From assembly GCA_964599895.1 (NCBI GenBank), contig CAZRHT010000021.1, positions 1-43,490 on the forward strand: a stretch of DNA of 43,490 nt. Direction: 5' to 3'. Positions 25,941-34,905 of the stretch are shown in pieces. The notes below the pieces were generated by a model. The model saw only the letters and a program-made list of their open reading frames with translations. It had not been told where the DNA came from and did no database searches. Made by a program: the position numbers and the translations under genes. Origin of the DNA: UM-FILTER-49-7 sp964599895. Lineage in GTDB: Bacteria; Acidobacteriota; Holophagae; Thermotomaculales; Thermotomaculaceae. The stretch's first letter is position 1. Every line of letters begins with the position of its first letter.

Positions 25941-25969
25941 TTGACTTAAGTCATGCCCTGCTCTACACT
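25941..25969 (+). promoter_or_regulatory. typA promoter with a palindromic operator-like element
   Basis: TTGACT (25941-25946) and TACACT (25964-25969) are 17 bases apart. The perfect 12-bp palindrome TGACTTAAGTCA (25942-25953) overlaps the -35 box and could bind a dimeric repressor. The typA ATG is about 125 bases downstream of the expected start. Confidence 0.55.
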
Positions 25970-26101
25970 CTGGATCGCGCGACGGTTCTACCTGAAAGCT
26001 TCATCTATGTTCATTTTCACAAAATGACAAGAATGGTTCGTATAGATCATCGCTTTGCGCCACAGCCCCGGCTGTGAAAACACCAGTACTGGAGTCACAA
26101 G

Positions 26102-27919
26102 ATGCATAAAATAAAGAATATCGCCATTATCGCCCACGTTGACCACGGCAAGACCACCCTGGTGGATGCGCTGCTGCAACAGACTGGCGTTTTCAGGAAA
26201 AATCAGGAAGTCACAGAACGGGTCATGGACTCAAACGACCTTGAACGGGAACGTGGCATTACTATTTTCTCCAAAAATGCCGCGTTTCACTACAAGGATG
26301 TCAAGATCAACATTGTGGATACGCCGGGGCACTCTGATTTCGGCGGAGAGGTTCAACGGATCCTAAAAATGGTGGACTCCGTACTGCTGGTGGTGGACGC
26401 CGTCGAAGGCCCCATGCCTCAGACCAAGTACGTATTGAAAAACGCCTTGGCTTTGGGTTTGAAACCCATCGTCGTTATCAACAAAATTGACCGGAAGGGC
26501 AGTCGACCTGAGACCGTACTGGATATGGTGCTGGATCTGTTCATCGAACTCAATGCCACTGATGAACAGCTGGATTTTCCTATTGTGTACACATCCGCAA
26601 AACGGGGAGTTGCACTGAACCGGATTGGGGAAGAAAGCACTGATTTGACGCCTTTACTGGACACCATGCTGGACCATGTTCCGGATTCAGAAGGAGACGA
26701 AGATCATCCCCTTCAGATGCTTGTGTCCGCAATTGAATATGATAATTATCTGGGAAAAATCGGGACCGGAAAAATCGTCAACGGCCATGTCCATCAGGGA
26801 GATGAAGTCCTGTTGCTGAAAAGAAGCGGAGACCGCGTTCTCTACCGGGTGAGTCGTATTTTTACCTACGAAGGGTTGAAGAAAGTACCGGTGAAGGATG
26901 GCAGCGCGGGAGATATTATTTCAATCGCCGGTCTGGAAACAGTGGATGTGGGTGAGACTATAGCGGACCGTGAACGTCCGGTTCCGCTGCCCCTCATTGA
27001 AATTGATGAACCAACCCTGTCCATGACCTTTATGGTAAACGATTCTCCATTTGCCGGTAAAGAAGGCAAGTTTGTCACTTCCCGAAATCTGTGGGATCGA
27101 CTGCAAAAAGAACTCCAGACCAACGTCAGTATCCGGGTGGAGCGGACCGAACGGGCCGAAGCCTTCACAGTGAAAGCGAGGGGTGAACTGCAATTGGCTG
27201 TTCTCATAGAGAACATGCGCCGGGAAGGCTACGAATTCCAGGTTTCCAAACCGAAGGTTATCTATCGAGAACTGAAGGGGAAACGGACCGAACCGATTGA
27301 ATTGGCCGTCATTGATGTAGCGGACGAATTTGCCGGAGTTGTAATTGAAAAACTGGGGATTCGAAAGGGACAGATGATCAATATGACAAATGGGAATGAC
27401 GGCTACACACGGCTTGAATTCAAGGTTCCGGCCCGGGGCCTGATCGGGTTTCGAAACGAATTCATGACGGTTACCCGGGGCACCGGCATTATCAATCATA
27501 CTTTCTACGAATATGAATATGAAAAAGGGGAGATTCCTGGCCGGGCACGGGGTGTCCTGATTTCCCAGTCAAAATGCAAATCCGTTGGCTATGCGCTGTT
27601 CAACCTCCAGCCAAGGGGTGAACTTTTCATCGGACCCGGTGTAGACGGATACGAAGGAATGATTGTCGGAGAGCATTCCCGTGACAGCGACCTCGTGGTA
27701 AATGTAGCCAAAGGGAAAAAACTGACCAACACTCGCGCTTCCGGTTCCGATGAAGCTATTCGCCTGACACCGCATCGGCAGTTTTCACTGGAACAGGCTA
27801 TGGAATTTATTGCAGACGATGAGTTGTTGGAGATTACTCCCTCAAATATTCGTATGAGAAAAAAAATCCTCAACGCGATGGATCGCCGAAAAGCGGGGAA
27901 CATGGCCTCCTGGGAGTAA
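26102..27919 (+). CDS. typA: TypA/BipA ribosome-associated GTPase
   Basis: 605 residues, the normal length. GTPase motifs in order: AHVDHGKTT (11-19), RERGITI, DTPGHSDF, NKID and a TSAK-type G5. Domains II and III and the BipA-specific C-terminal domain follow (GIINHTFYEYEYEKG, ALFNLQPRGELFIGPG). BipA acts on the ribosome in stress and cold adaptation and in 50S assembly. The ribosome site is a short GGAG. A promoter with an overlapping palindrome lies upstream. Confidence 0.96.
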   Translation: MHKIKNIAIIAHVDHGKTTLVDALLQQTGVFRKNQEVTERVMDSNDLERERGITIFSKNAAFHYKDVKINIVDTPGHSDFGGEVQRILKMVDSVLLVVDAVEGPMPQTKYVLKNALALGLKPIVVINKIDRKGSRPETVLDMVLDLFIELNATDEQLDFPIVYTSAKRGVALNRIGEESTDLTPLLDTMLDHVPDSEGDEDHPLQMLVSAIEYDNYLGKIGTGKIVNGHVHQGDEVLLLKRSGDRVLYRVSRIFTYEGLKKVPVKDGSAGDIISIAGLETVDVGETIADRERPVPLPLIEIDEPTLSMTFMVNDSPFAGKEGKFVTSRNLWDRLQKELQTNVSIRVERTERAEAFTVKARGELQLAVLIENMRREGYEFQVSKPKVIYRELKGKRTEPIELAVIDVADEFAGVVIEKLGIRKGQMINMTNGNDGYTRLEFKVPARGLIGFRNEFMTVTRGTGIINHTFYEYEYEKGEIPGRARGVLISQSKCKSVGYALFNLQPRGELFIGPGVDGYEGMIVGEHSRDSDLVVNVAKGKKLTNTRASGSDEAIRLTPHRQFSLEQAMEFIADDELLEITPSNIRMRKKILNAMDRRKAGNMASWE

Positions 27920-28027
27920 AGGCAAAAGTGGGTCTGCTCATCAAAAAACCTTTGCAGTCCGAACTTATTTTGACAGAATAGTGTGAACAGCCACACCTTT
28001 CTCATCAAATCGTGGCAGGGGGAACCC

Positions 28028-28684
28028 ATGGAATTAACTGTACTTTCTGACATTCACGGCTCACTGGATAAACTCACCGCTGCCGCTTCACTCCTGTCCA
28101 GATCAGACCTGACAGTTGTTTGCGGTGATCTCACCCGCCACGGGGATTTAGATGAGCTGCGTCAGGTCGTGACAGAATTGAAACAGTACACCAGATGCCT
28201 TCTTGCCATCCCCGGCAACATGGACGGTGAAGACAGTATTCGAATATTGAACGAGCTCGATGCAAACCTCCACGGAAAATCTGAGACCGTGGGGAATGTC
28301 CGGTTTATCGGTTCAGGTGGTGCGATGCCGACGCCGTTCGGTACCCCGTTCGAAATTCCAGAATCAGAAATCGTAAGCCGACTTTCCAGTCTGTATAAAC
28401 CGGATCATCCGGGACGTTTAGCTGTCATCTGCCATACCCCGCCTTACGGGACGAAATTGGATCGGATTATGTTAAATCGGCATGTGGGTGGAAAGCAGAT
28501 TCGGAAATGGATAGAAGAAGTTCAACCGGAAGTCTTTCTATCGGGTCACATCCACGAAGCTGCCGGAGTGGACAGAATCGGAAAAACCGTCCTCTTAAAC
28601 CCTGGCCCATTCCGCCGGGGTGGTGTCGGGATTGTTACCATACCCGACACCGGAGAGGTGAAGGCCGAGGTTGTAATCGTATGA
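28028..28684 (+). CDS. Calcineurin-like metallophosphoesterase
   Basis: 218 residues from the ATG at 28028, chosen because a GGGGGAA site precedes it. The metal-binding motifs are present in order: SDIHG (Asp8, His10), CGDLTRHG, PGNMDG, CHTPPYGT and SGHIHE. This is the small YfcE/MJ0936-like subgroup with phosphodiesterase activity on an unidentified substrate. Its stop overlaps the ubiE start (ATGA), so the two are co-translated, though no functional link is obvious. Confidence 0.87.
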   Translation: MELTVLSDIHGSLDKLTAAASLLSRSDLTVVCGDLTRHGDLDELRQVVTELKQYTRCLLAIPGNMDGEDSIRILNELDANLHGKSETVGNVRFIGSGGAMPTPFGTPFEIPESEIVSRLSSLYKPDHPGRLAVICHTPPYGTKLDRIMLNRHVGGKQIRKWIEEVQPEVFLSGHIHEAAGVDRIGKTVLLNPGPFRRGGVGIVTIPDTGEVKAEVVIV

Positions 28685-29339
28685 CTCGTGAACAGGAGCC
28701 TGCAAAAATCCAGTCCATGTTCAATGGTATTGCCAAGCGCTATGATTTCCTGAACCATTTTTTCAGTTTCAATATTGATGCACTGTGGCGGCGAAGGACA
28801 GTGAACGCTGTTTCCTTGCCGGCACCGGAAGTTATCCTGGATGCTGCCGCCGGCACAATGGATCTGTCCCTCGCCTTTGCCCGTAAATTCCCGGAGGCGA
28901 ATGTAATTGCATTGGATTTTGCCTGTAAGATGCTGAATGGCGGATTGGGAAAATTGAAAAACCACCGGGTATTTCCGGTAAATGGAGACGGACTGGCTCT
29001 TCCATTGCCGGACAGTTCCGTGGATGTCGTGTCCATCGCCTTTGGTATCCGCAACTTTGAAAGCCTGGAAAACGGATTGGCTGAATTTTACAGAGTACTG
29101 AAATCCGGCGGCATGCTGCTGATACTGGAATTCACCCCCAACCGGAATCCGCTGTTTAACCTCTATTCCGGCTTGTTTATGCCTTTTGTCGGCAGACTGA
29201 TTTCAAAAGATCCGGACGCCTACCACTACCTGCACCGTTCCGTGAAAGCATTTCCAGGCGCTGAAGCATTGAGGAACCAGATGGAAACTGCCGGATTCTC
29301 AACCGTTCAATACAAGAAAATGACAATGGGTATCGTTGC
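28681..29339 (+). CDS. ubiE: UbiE/MenG quinone C-methyltransferase, 3' end lost in assembly gap
   Basis: About 219 residues are visible before the run of N. SAM-binding motif I is LDAAAGTMDLSLAF, a variant of the usual AGGTGD. The family signatures FNGIAKRYDFLNHFFSF at the N-terminus and IAFGIRNFESLENGLAEFYR mid-protein are clear, as are SKDPDAYHYLHRSVKAFPG and KKMTMGIVA near the end. It methylates demethylmenaquinone, or the ubiquinone precursor, at the ring carbon. Probably fewer than 15 residues are missing. The start overlaps the phosphoesterase stop. Confidence 0.93.
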
Positions 29340-29439
29340 NNNNNNNNNNNNNNNNNNNNNNNNNNNNNNNNNNNNNNNNNNNNNNNNNNNNNNNNNNNNN
29401 NNNNNNNNNNNNNNNNNNNNNNNNNNNNNNNNNNNNNNN
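29340..29439. other. Assembly gap (100 N)
   Basis: Exactly 100 unknown bases, the usual placeholder for a gap of unknown size. The true distance between ubiE and the prepilin peptidase gene is therefore not known, and genes could be missing. Confidence 0.99.
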
Positions 29440-29440
29440 A

Positions 29441-30220
29441 CTACTGAACGATGTAGTGGTGCACGTACCAGGCCAGCATTTCATTCCCGTAGATGTAGGC
29501 AATCAGTGTACCGATGGAGAGGAAACAGCCGAAAGGAATTTCGTAGCGCTTCCCTTTTTTCAGAACATAAATAATGAAGAGTCCAGCGATTGTACCGAGA
29601 AGCGCTGCAATCAACAGGGCAAGGAAGGCTTTGATGCCCAGAAATGCCCCCATGAGGGCCAGCATTTTAATGTCCCCCATCCCCATGCCCTCGATTTTTT
29701 TGACCTTGAAATAAATCCAGGCAATCAGTGCCAGTCCGCCGGCGCCGAGAATGGCCACCAGAATGGACTCCTTGAGGTTCCGTTCCATGGAGAAAAAGGC
29801 AAAGATCAGACCCACCGGGATGAACCCCAGGGTGATTTCGTCCGGCAAAATCCGTTCATCCAGATCGGTGAAAAAGAGAATAATCATCAGGGACGCCAGA
29901 ACGACGAATTCCAGGGCTTTTATGGAAAGTCCGTAATGAAAAATGCCAAAACCAAATGCTAACCCGGTGATCAATTCTACAAAAAAATACCGAAACGAAA
30001 TTTTGCCCCCGCAGGTAGAGCATTTTCCCCGGAGAAAAAGGTAACTGAACAAGGGAATGTTCTCATACCATGGGATGGTTTTCCCGCAACCGGGACAAAA
30101 GGACCGGGGTTTAACAATGGACTCATCCCTGGGCAGGCGATAAATACAGACATTAAAGAAGGAACCGAAAATCAGGCCGAAGAAAAACGCAATGATGGGG
30201 AATGTGCCGAACCAGTTCAT
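29441..30220 (-). CDS. pilD: Type IV prepilin peptidase/N-methyltransferase
   Basis: 259 residues, polytopic. The cytoplasmic zinc-binding loop has two CxxC pairs (CPGCGK and CSTCGG). The catalytic aspartates lie in FTDLDERILPDEI and in GMGMGDIKML, the GxGD motif of these aspartic proteases. It cleaves the short leader of prepilins and methylates the new N-terminus. It would process the pilin encoded just upstream and the minor pilins at 6.9-13.4 kb. Its start shares a base with the pilin stop (TAATG), so the two are coupled. Confidence 0.95.
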   Translation of the reverse strand: MNWFGTFPIIAFFFGLIFGSFFNVCIYRLPRDESIVKPRSFCPGCGKTIPWYENIPLFSYLFLRGKCSTCGGKISFRYFFVELITGLAFGFGIFHYGLSIKALEFVVLASLMIILFFTDLDERILPDEITLGFIPVGLIFAFFSMERNLKESILVAILGAGGLALIAWIYFKVKKIEGMGMGDIKMLALMGAFLGIKAFLALLIAALLGTIAGLFIIYVLKKGKRYEIPFGCFLSIGTLIAYIYGNEMLAWYVHHYIVQ

Positions 30221-30627
30221 TACGGCTGCCAGTCCATTTCATTCCTTTCATTTAGAGTTAGAGCTGTCATGTTATTTCCAAACTGTCGTCCACCGGCTTT
30301 TGGGGTGCAGGTAATTGTGTATGTCTGTCCGCCACCGGCTATCTGCACCTGTACATCAAACTGGATATCTGTTGAAGGTTGATAGGCCGGATACCGTCCA
30401 TTGATAGCAGCCGTACCCACAAGGGTGCCATCCGCACCATAGCTGGCGTGTTCCTGATAGTAAACCTCCATGGCAGATGCCAGTGTCCTGCATTCTTCTT
30501 TCCCCGCTTTGTTAAATGCCCGTGTCTGGGCACCGAGATAAGCTGGAATGGCAATGGCAGCCAGAATTCCCAGGATTGCCACCACGATGAGTAATTCCAC
30601 CAGTGTAAAACCATGTTCACGACGCAT
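30220..30627 (-). CDS. pilA: Type IV pilin (PilA-like major pilin or pseudopilin)
   Basis: 135 residues from the ATG at 30627, chosen because GGGAGG is correctly spaced. The upstream ATG at 30660 has no ribosome site. The short leader MRREHG is followed by FTLVELLIVVAILGILAAIA, with Glu at +5. The head has 100 residues with one pair of cysteines (Cys48-type in KEECRTLAS and TITCTP) that may form the pilin disulfide loop. It could be the major pilin of the type IV pilus. A type II secretion major pseudopilin is the alternative but less likely. Confidence 0.85.
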   Translation of the reverse strand: MRREHGFTLVELLIVVAILGILAAIAIPAYLGAQTRAFNKAGKEECRTLASAMEVYYQEHASYGADGTLVGTAAINGRYPAYQPSTDIQFDVQVQIAGGGQTYTITCTPKAGGRQFGNNMTALTLNERNEMDWQP

Positions 30628-30831
30628 AATCGCCTCCCATAACTCTATTTCCTTCTTCATAATATGGCAAATTCAATCGAATAACGCAACCTGTTTTACC
30701 AAAAACATGGAAATACGGGACTGAACATGGGCCCTTGAACTCAATCGCTTTCCGAGGAAGTTGTTTTCCATTCAATCAAACGGATGTTTCTGGTATCATA
30801 GCGTGGAACATTCCGAATGGGGGAGGTAGAT

Positions 30832-32850
30832 TTGAGTTTTAAACCCTTTGTTTCCGCGGATCAGAATTTGAAAGAATTCACCGTCCGTGGACTGATTATT
30901 GGCCTTTTTCTAGCCGTGATCCTGGGAGCAGCCAACGCATACCTGGGATTAAAAGCGGGTATGACCATTGCGGCAACCTATCCGGCTGCTGTGTTGGGAA
31001 TGGCATTGTTGCGCCTGTTCAGGGACAACAATATTCTTGAAGAAAACGTAGTCCGGACCGTGGGCTCCATCGGTGAATCCATTGCTGCCGGGGCCATTTT
31101 CACACTGCCGGCCTTCCTTATTTCCGGTGTCTGGGATCCGGAGTTTTTCGGTTCCTTTGCCGGGTACTGGAAATCCACCGTCATCATGCTGGTGGGTGGT
31201 ATCATCGGTATCCTCTTTGTCACCCTGCTTCGCCGGGTGATGGTGGAAGATGCCACGCTGCCGTTTCCGGAATCCGTCGCAGCATCTGAAATCCACAAGG
31301 CCGGGCGTTCCGGTGTAACGGGAGCCAAGTACCTGTTTTATGCCATGTTCACCGGTGGTCTGGTGGAATTCTTCAAAAACTTCCATTTATTCAAGGGAAG
31401 CTGGGAGTCTTTCATCGGATTTGCACAGAAGATTGTTCCGGGCACTGCCAAGGCAAAAGCCGGCTTTACCGGTGTCAATACCGGTGGCGGCTTTCTGCTG
31501 AAGTCGCCGGCCTTGAGTCCCGCATTCTTCGGTGTGGGATATATCATCGGCCCGGTGCTGGCCGCTTTGAACTTCGCGGGTGGCGTCCTTGCATGGGGAT
31601 TGTTTGTCCCCCTGCTCATGCTGGTACTGGCACCCCAGTATCTACCCTTTGTCCATAGTGGTTCCATGACATGGGTAGAAGTGTCAAAGGTTATTTTTGC
31701 CACCATAGTGAAACCCATTGCCATCGGCGGCATGTTGATGAGTGCCGCTTACACGCTCTACGGGATGCGCAAGTCCCTTTTCGCCGGTATCAAACGCTCG
31801 GTGGATGATGTCAAGAAGGCGGCAACGGCCAAATCTGCAACCATCCGAACCGATAAGGACCTGAACATCAAGTTTGTGTTCAGTGGAATGGCTGTTCTCT
31901 CGGTCATCACTTTTATCGTTTACTGGTGGTTCATGGGATGGGGCTCTGCCTCTTTCTGGCCCGCATTGGTGGCGGCGCTTGTCATGCTCGTTGCGGGGTT
32001 CTTCTTTGCTGCCGTGTCCGGCTACCTGGTGGGGCTCATCGGCTCCTCCAATAACCCCATCTCCGGCCTGACAATCTCCACACTGGTAGTGGCTGCAATT
32101 CTGATGGTTGCACTGGGCGCCAAAGGGACCCAGGGTATTACCGTTGTCCTGGCAGTTGCAGGCGTTGTCTGTGTGTCCGCGGCCGTGGCCGGGGAAATGC
32201 TTCAGGATTTGAAGGTGGGATATATCCTCGGTGGTACCCCATGGAAGATGGAAGCAGCGGATTTAATCGGCGTCGTCGTTGCAGCATGTGTCATGTGGGT
32301 TCCGCTTTTTATCCTCAACGCAGGTGACCTGAAACAGGCCGCGATCGACGGCCATATCGGTGGTTTCGGCGGCGATGTGCTCGCTGCCCCACAGGCCGGG
32401 CTCATGGCGCAGCTTTCAAAAGGCATCGTCGGGGGTAATATGGTGTGGCCACTGATCATTGTCGGCATCATCATGGCTATCGGATTCATCCTCCTCCGGG
32501 TAAAGAGTCCGATGCTGGTTTGTGTTGGAATGTACCTCTCCTTTGAAACCGTTGCGGCTATTTTTGTCGGCGGTATCATTCGCTGGGTTATCGATTCCAT
32601 CATCGCCAGACGCAACCTTTCAGACGAAGAAAAATCTTCAGTGGAAAACAGAGGAGTACTGGTGGCATCCGGCCTTATAGCCGGAGAGGCCCTGATCGGA
32701 CTTTTATTTGCCGCCCTTTTCTTCTTTGATGTGAAAGTTCCCAATCTTTGGCCCAATTCCAGTTTTCTGGTCAGTATACTCGTGATGTTCGCGTTGGGTT
32801 ACATGCTGGTAAAGATCCCCCTGGGAGTATTAAAGAAAAAGAATGACTGA
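30832..32850 (+). CDS. OPT-family oligopeptide transporter
   Basis: 672 residues from TTG at 30832, chosen because GGGGGAGG lies 5 bases upstream and related proteins open with a similar SFKPFVSADQ. An ATG at 30817 has no ribosome site. About 14-16 membrane helices are present. The family signature AANAYLGLKAGMTIAATYPA is near the N-terminus and SNNPISGLTISTLV in the middle. OPT proteins import peptides or metal chelates using the proton gradient. A TGGTATCAT extended -10 lies at 30791-30799. The pqqD-like gene overlaps its end by 8 bases. Confidence 0.9.
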   Translation: MSFKPFVSADQNLKEFTVRGLIIGLFLAVILGAANAYLGLKAGMTIAATYPAAVLGMALLRLFRDNNILEENVVRTVGSIGESIAAGAIFTLPAFLISGVWDPEFFGSFAGYWKSTVIMLVGGIIGILFVTLLRRVMVEDATLPFPESVAASEIHKAGRSGVTGAKYLFYAMFTGGLVEFFKNFHLFKGSWESFIGFAQKIVPGTAKAKAGFTGVNTGGGFLLKSPALSPAFFGVGYIIGPVLAALNFAGGVLAWGLFVPLLMLVLAPQYLPFVHSGSMTWVEVSKVIFATIVKPIAIGGMLMSAAYTLYGMRKSLFAGIKRSVDDVKKAATAKSATIRTDKDLNIKFVFSGMAVLSVITFIVYWWFMGWGSASFWPALVAALVMLVAGFFFAAVSGYLVGLIGSSNNPISGLTISTLVVAAILMVALGAKGTQGITVVLAVAGVVCVSAAVAGEMLQDLKVGYILGGTPWKMEAADLIGVVVAACVMWVPLFILNAGDLKQAAIDGHIGGFGGDVLAAPQAGLMAQLSKGIVGGNMVWPLIIVGIIMAIGFILLRVKSPMLVCVGMYLSFETVAAIFVGGIIRWVIDSIIARRNLSDEEKSSVENRGVLVASGLIAGEALIGLLFAALFFFDVKVPNLWPNSSFLVSILVMFALGYMLVKIPLGVLKKKND

Positions 32851-33199
32851 AGAAAATAAAGATAAGAATCTATTAACCCTGGTTCCAAACCGGATTCGGG
32901 AGTTTGAAATGGAAGGGGAGAAGGCAGTGATCCTTCTCCCCCGTTTTTCCTCCGGCTGGCCAGCCCGGCACATTCAGCCCAGGCTGAAGAAACCCACAAT
33001 GAAGGTGAAGCTGGATGAAATCGGCACCATGGTCTGGCAGTTGATTGACGGCAAAAGAACCGTCATGGAAATTACTGAATTGATCGGAGAACGTTTCGGG
33101 GAACGGGTAACCCCTCCGCACGAACGAGTCGGTATCTTCATCACAATGATGAAGAATGAAGGCATGATCAAATTGGAGGATCCGGAAGATGTATCGTGA
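32843..33199 (+). CDS. PqqD-like peptide chaperone-family protein
   Basis: 118 residues. The core matches PqqD: KVKLDEIGTMVWQLIDGKRT (hydrophobic 'L-D-x-x-G-xxVW' helix), then VMEITELIGERFGE and FITMMKNEGMIKL, a winged-helix-like fold. PqqD-type domains bind precursor peptides for radical-SAM enzymes. No PQQ or RiPP enzyme is adjacent. The N-terminal 40 residues are unusual, with LLPRFSSGWPARHIQPRLKK. It overlaps the transporter by 8 bases and the rhodanese by 11, so it is within one operon. The function here is unclear. Confidence 0.8.
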   Translation: MTEENKDKNLLTLVPNRIREFEMEGEKAVILLPRFSSGWPARHIQPRLKKPTMKVKLDEIGTMVWQLIDGKRTVMEITELIGERFGERVTPPHERVGIFITMMKNEGMIKLEDPEDVS

Positions 33200-33641
33200 A
33201 TTCTTTTCAATCCTGGCACTGACAATGATGGTGGCATTGACTGTATTTGCCACCACACCAGCTGAGAAAACCGCAGAAAAAGAAAGTGTGGGAAAGATAC
33301 ATGCAATCTTTGTAAAAGGGAATGTTCTTTTTCTTGATGCCCGCCCCTTTGAACAGTATGCTGAAGGACACATCCCCGGCTCCATTAACCTGTCCATCCA
33401 TGACGAAGCCGGGATGGACCTCCTCTTCAAACTGAAAGATATGCTGGATTCCGCGCCAAAATTGGTTTTGTACTGCACCGGTATCGGTTGTGACCTCAGC
33501 GACATCCTGGCAAAGAAACTGGTAGAAATCGGCATCCCTGAAACAAAACTTATTGTCTTCAAAGGAGGAATGGAAGCATGGAAGCAAGCCCATTACCCGG
33601 TATCAACAGATACCGGATTTCAGAAATCCTTGCAACAATAA
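33189..33641 (+). CDS. Membrane-anchored or exported rhodanese-like protein
   Basis: 150 residues. A hydrophobic N-terminal segment (about 5-22) could be a signal peptide or anchor. The rhodanese domain (about 35-145) has the CH2A-like DARPFEQYAEGHIPGSINL and the active-site loop YCTGIGCDLS, with Cys96 as catalytic cysteine and a second Cys101 in the loop. Such proteins move sulfane sulfur or work in thiol redox reactions in the envelope. It overlaps the DoxX/MauE gene by 64 bases. Confidence 0.88.
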   Translation: MYREFFSILALTMMVALTVFATTPAEKTAEKESVGKIHAIFVKGNVLFLDARPFEQYAEGHIPGSINLSIHDEAGMDLLFKLKDMLDSAPKLVLYCTGIGCDLSDILAKKLVEIGIPETKLIVFKGGMEAWKQAHYPVSTDTGFQKSLQQ

Positions 33642-34048
33642 GTCGTCTGGGCCTTGCCGCCGTTTTTCTGTACGCGGCAGTTCCGAAACTACTGGACTGG
33701 CCCGGATTCTCAGAGGCTGTTGCCCGCTACCATATGTTACCTGACATCATCACGCCGGCATTTGCCCTTTTGCTGGCCTCCCTTGAACTCGTGCTCGGCT
33801 TTCTGCTTCTGGCCGGAATCTATACATCACTGTCCGCGTGGTTCACTATCGGACTGAATGTTGTGTTCATTATTGCGATGGGACAGGCTATGATTCGGGG
33901 CATTGATACCAGTTGTGGATGCTTTGCCGCATCCAAAGAGCCGTTGGGATTCCGGGATATTTTGCGGGATCTGATATTCATAGCAATGGCTGGACTTGTT
34001 CTATGGAGGACAAATGAATCTTCGAAACTCACCGACACCAGCACCTGA
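33578..34048 (+). CDS. DoxX/MauE-family membrane protein
   Basis: 156 residues with four membrane helices (about 18-38, 58-80, 86-105, 128-145). RLGLAAVFLYAAVPKLLDW and the paired cysteines in DTSCGCF (Cys113, Cys115) match the MauE/DoxX group, linked to disulfide or thiol redox chemistry in the membrane. I chose the second ATG at 33578 because AAAGGAGG is spaced 9 bases upstream. It is encoded inside the last 64 bases of the rhodanese gene, a pairing that suggests joint action in sulfur or thiol transfer. Confidence 0.85.
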   Translation: MEASPLPGINRYRISEILATISRLGLAAVFLYAAVPKLLDWPGFSEAVARYHMLPDIITPAFALLLASLELVLGFLLLAGIYTSLSAWFTIGLNVVFIIAMGQAMIRGIDTSCGCFAASKEPLGFRDILRDLIFIAMAGLVLWRTNESSKLTDTST

Positions 34049-34463
34049 AAAAACCGTGGACGTGCCCGTTACTGTGCGGTTCAGAGACCTTGACGCCATG
34101 GGCCATGTCAACAACGCCACCTATTTCACCTACCTGGAACAGGCTCGAATCGGATTTCGCGATCAAGTGATTCCAGGACTTTCAGGAAAATCAGAATTCC
34201 ACTCAGTTGTAGCGGAAAACCATCTGATTTACCGCAAACCCATTGTCTACGAGGACAAGAAGATCATTGTTCGCTGTTTCCTTTCTCATGTCCGGGAAAA
34301 AAGTTATCGATTTAATTACGTCCTCATGAATCCTGAAACAGGAGAAGAAAAAGCCCGAGGATATTCTGTAATGGTGGGGTTTAACTACAAAACCGGCCGG
34401 GTAGCTCCTCTGAACACCGCCTTCATGGAGCCCGCACGCCCTTACACCAATAGCAATACTTGA
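34014..34463 (+). CDS. Hotdog-fold acyl-CoA thioesterase (YbgC/FadM-like)
   Basis: 149 residues from the ATG at 34014, which has GGAGG upstream. The signature VRFRDLDAMGHVNNATYFTY contains the catalytic Asp and the HVNN turn of the 4HBT family. A later SVVAENHLIYRKPI matches the second strand set. It hydrolyses acyl-CoA thioesters; chain length is unknown. It overlaps the DoxX-like gene by 35 bases and is followed by dgkA after 38 bases. Confidence 0.9.
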   Translation: MNLRNSPTPAPEKTVDVPVTVRFRDLDAMGHVNNATYFTYLEQARIGFRDQVIPGLSGKSEFHSVVAENHLIYRKPIVYEDKKIIVRCFLSHVREKSYRFNYVLMNPETGEEKARGYSVMVGFNYKTGRVAPLNTAFMEPARPYTNSNT

Positions 34464-34501
34464 AACTGAAATGATTCCGCTACAATATCATGGAGGGAGA
34501 A

Positions 34502-34903
34502 ATGCCTGAAAACAGTGAGAACAAAGAAGGTTCGATGAAAGCATCTCAAGGTGTGAGCCATATCCTGGATGCTACACGTTTCTCCATCAAGGGGATTGTT
34601 GCCACTGCAAAAACGGAAGCGGCCTTCCGCCAGGAGTTGTTTCTTGCTGTCATTCTTATTCCTGCTGCCTGTTTCCTGCCCGTCGCACCTGTAAACCGCA
34701 TTCTTATGATTGTGAGCCTCCTCCTGATACTGCTTGTAGAACTCCTGAACTCCGCCCTTGAATCGATTGTGGATATGGTTTCCCCTGACTATCACAGGCT
34801 TGCAGGAAAAGCCAAAGACTGCGGCTCCGCTGCAGTCATGTTCTCCCTTTTTATCGCCGGTGTAGTATGGGCACTCTCCCTCTGGCATGCGTTTGTCCGA
34901 TAA
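34502..34903 (+). CDS. dgkA: Diacylglycerol kinase (DgkA)
   Basis: 133 residues from ATG 34502, preceded by GGAGGGAG. Three membrane helices follow an amphipathic N-terminal helix. The active-site region LLVELLNSALESIVD (with Glu80 and Glu87) and DYHRLAGKAKDCGSAAV match the DgkA family closely, and TEAAFRQE is the N-terminal motif. It phosphorylates diacylglycerol or undecaprenol and so recycles lipids from envelope synthesis. The next gene begins 2 bases after its stop. Confidence 0.94.
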   Translation: MPENSENKEGSMKASQGVSHILDATRFSIKGIVATAKTEAAFRQELFLAVILIPAACFLPVAPVNRILMIVSLLLILLVELLNSALESIVDMVSPDYHRLAGKAKDCGSAAVMFSLFIAGVVWALSLWHAFVR

Positions 34904-34905
34904 CG

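Noticed and set aside
30685..30704. Sigma-54-like promoter upstream of pilA (TTTTGG then GGTTGCG on the minus strand)
   Set aside because: The GG-GC distance is 11 bases instead of the required 10.
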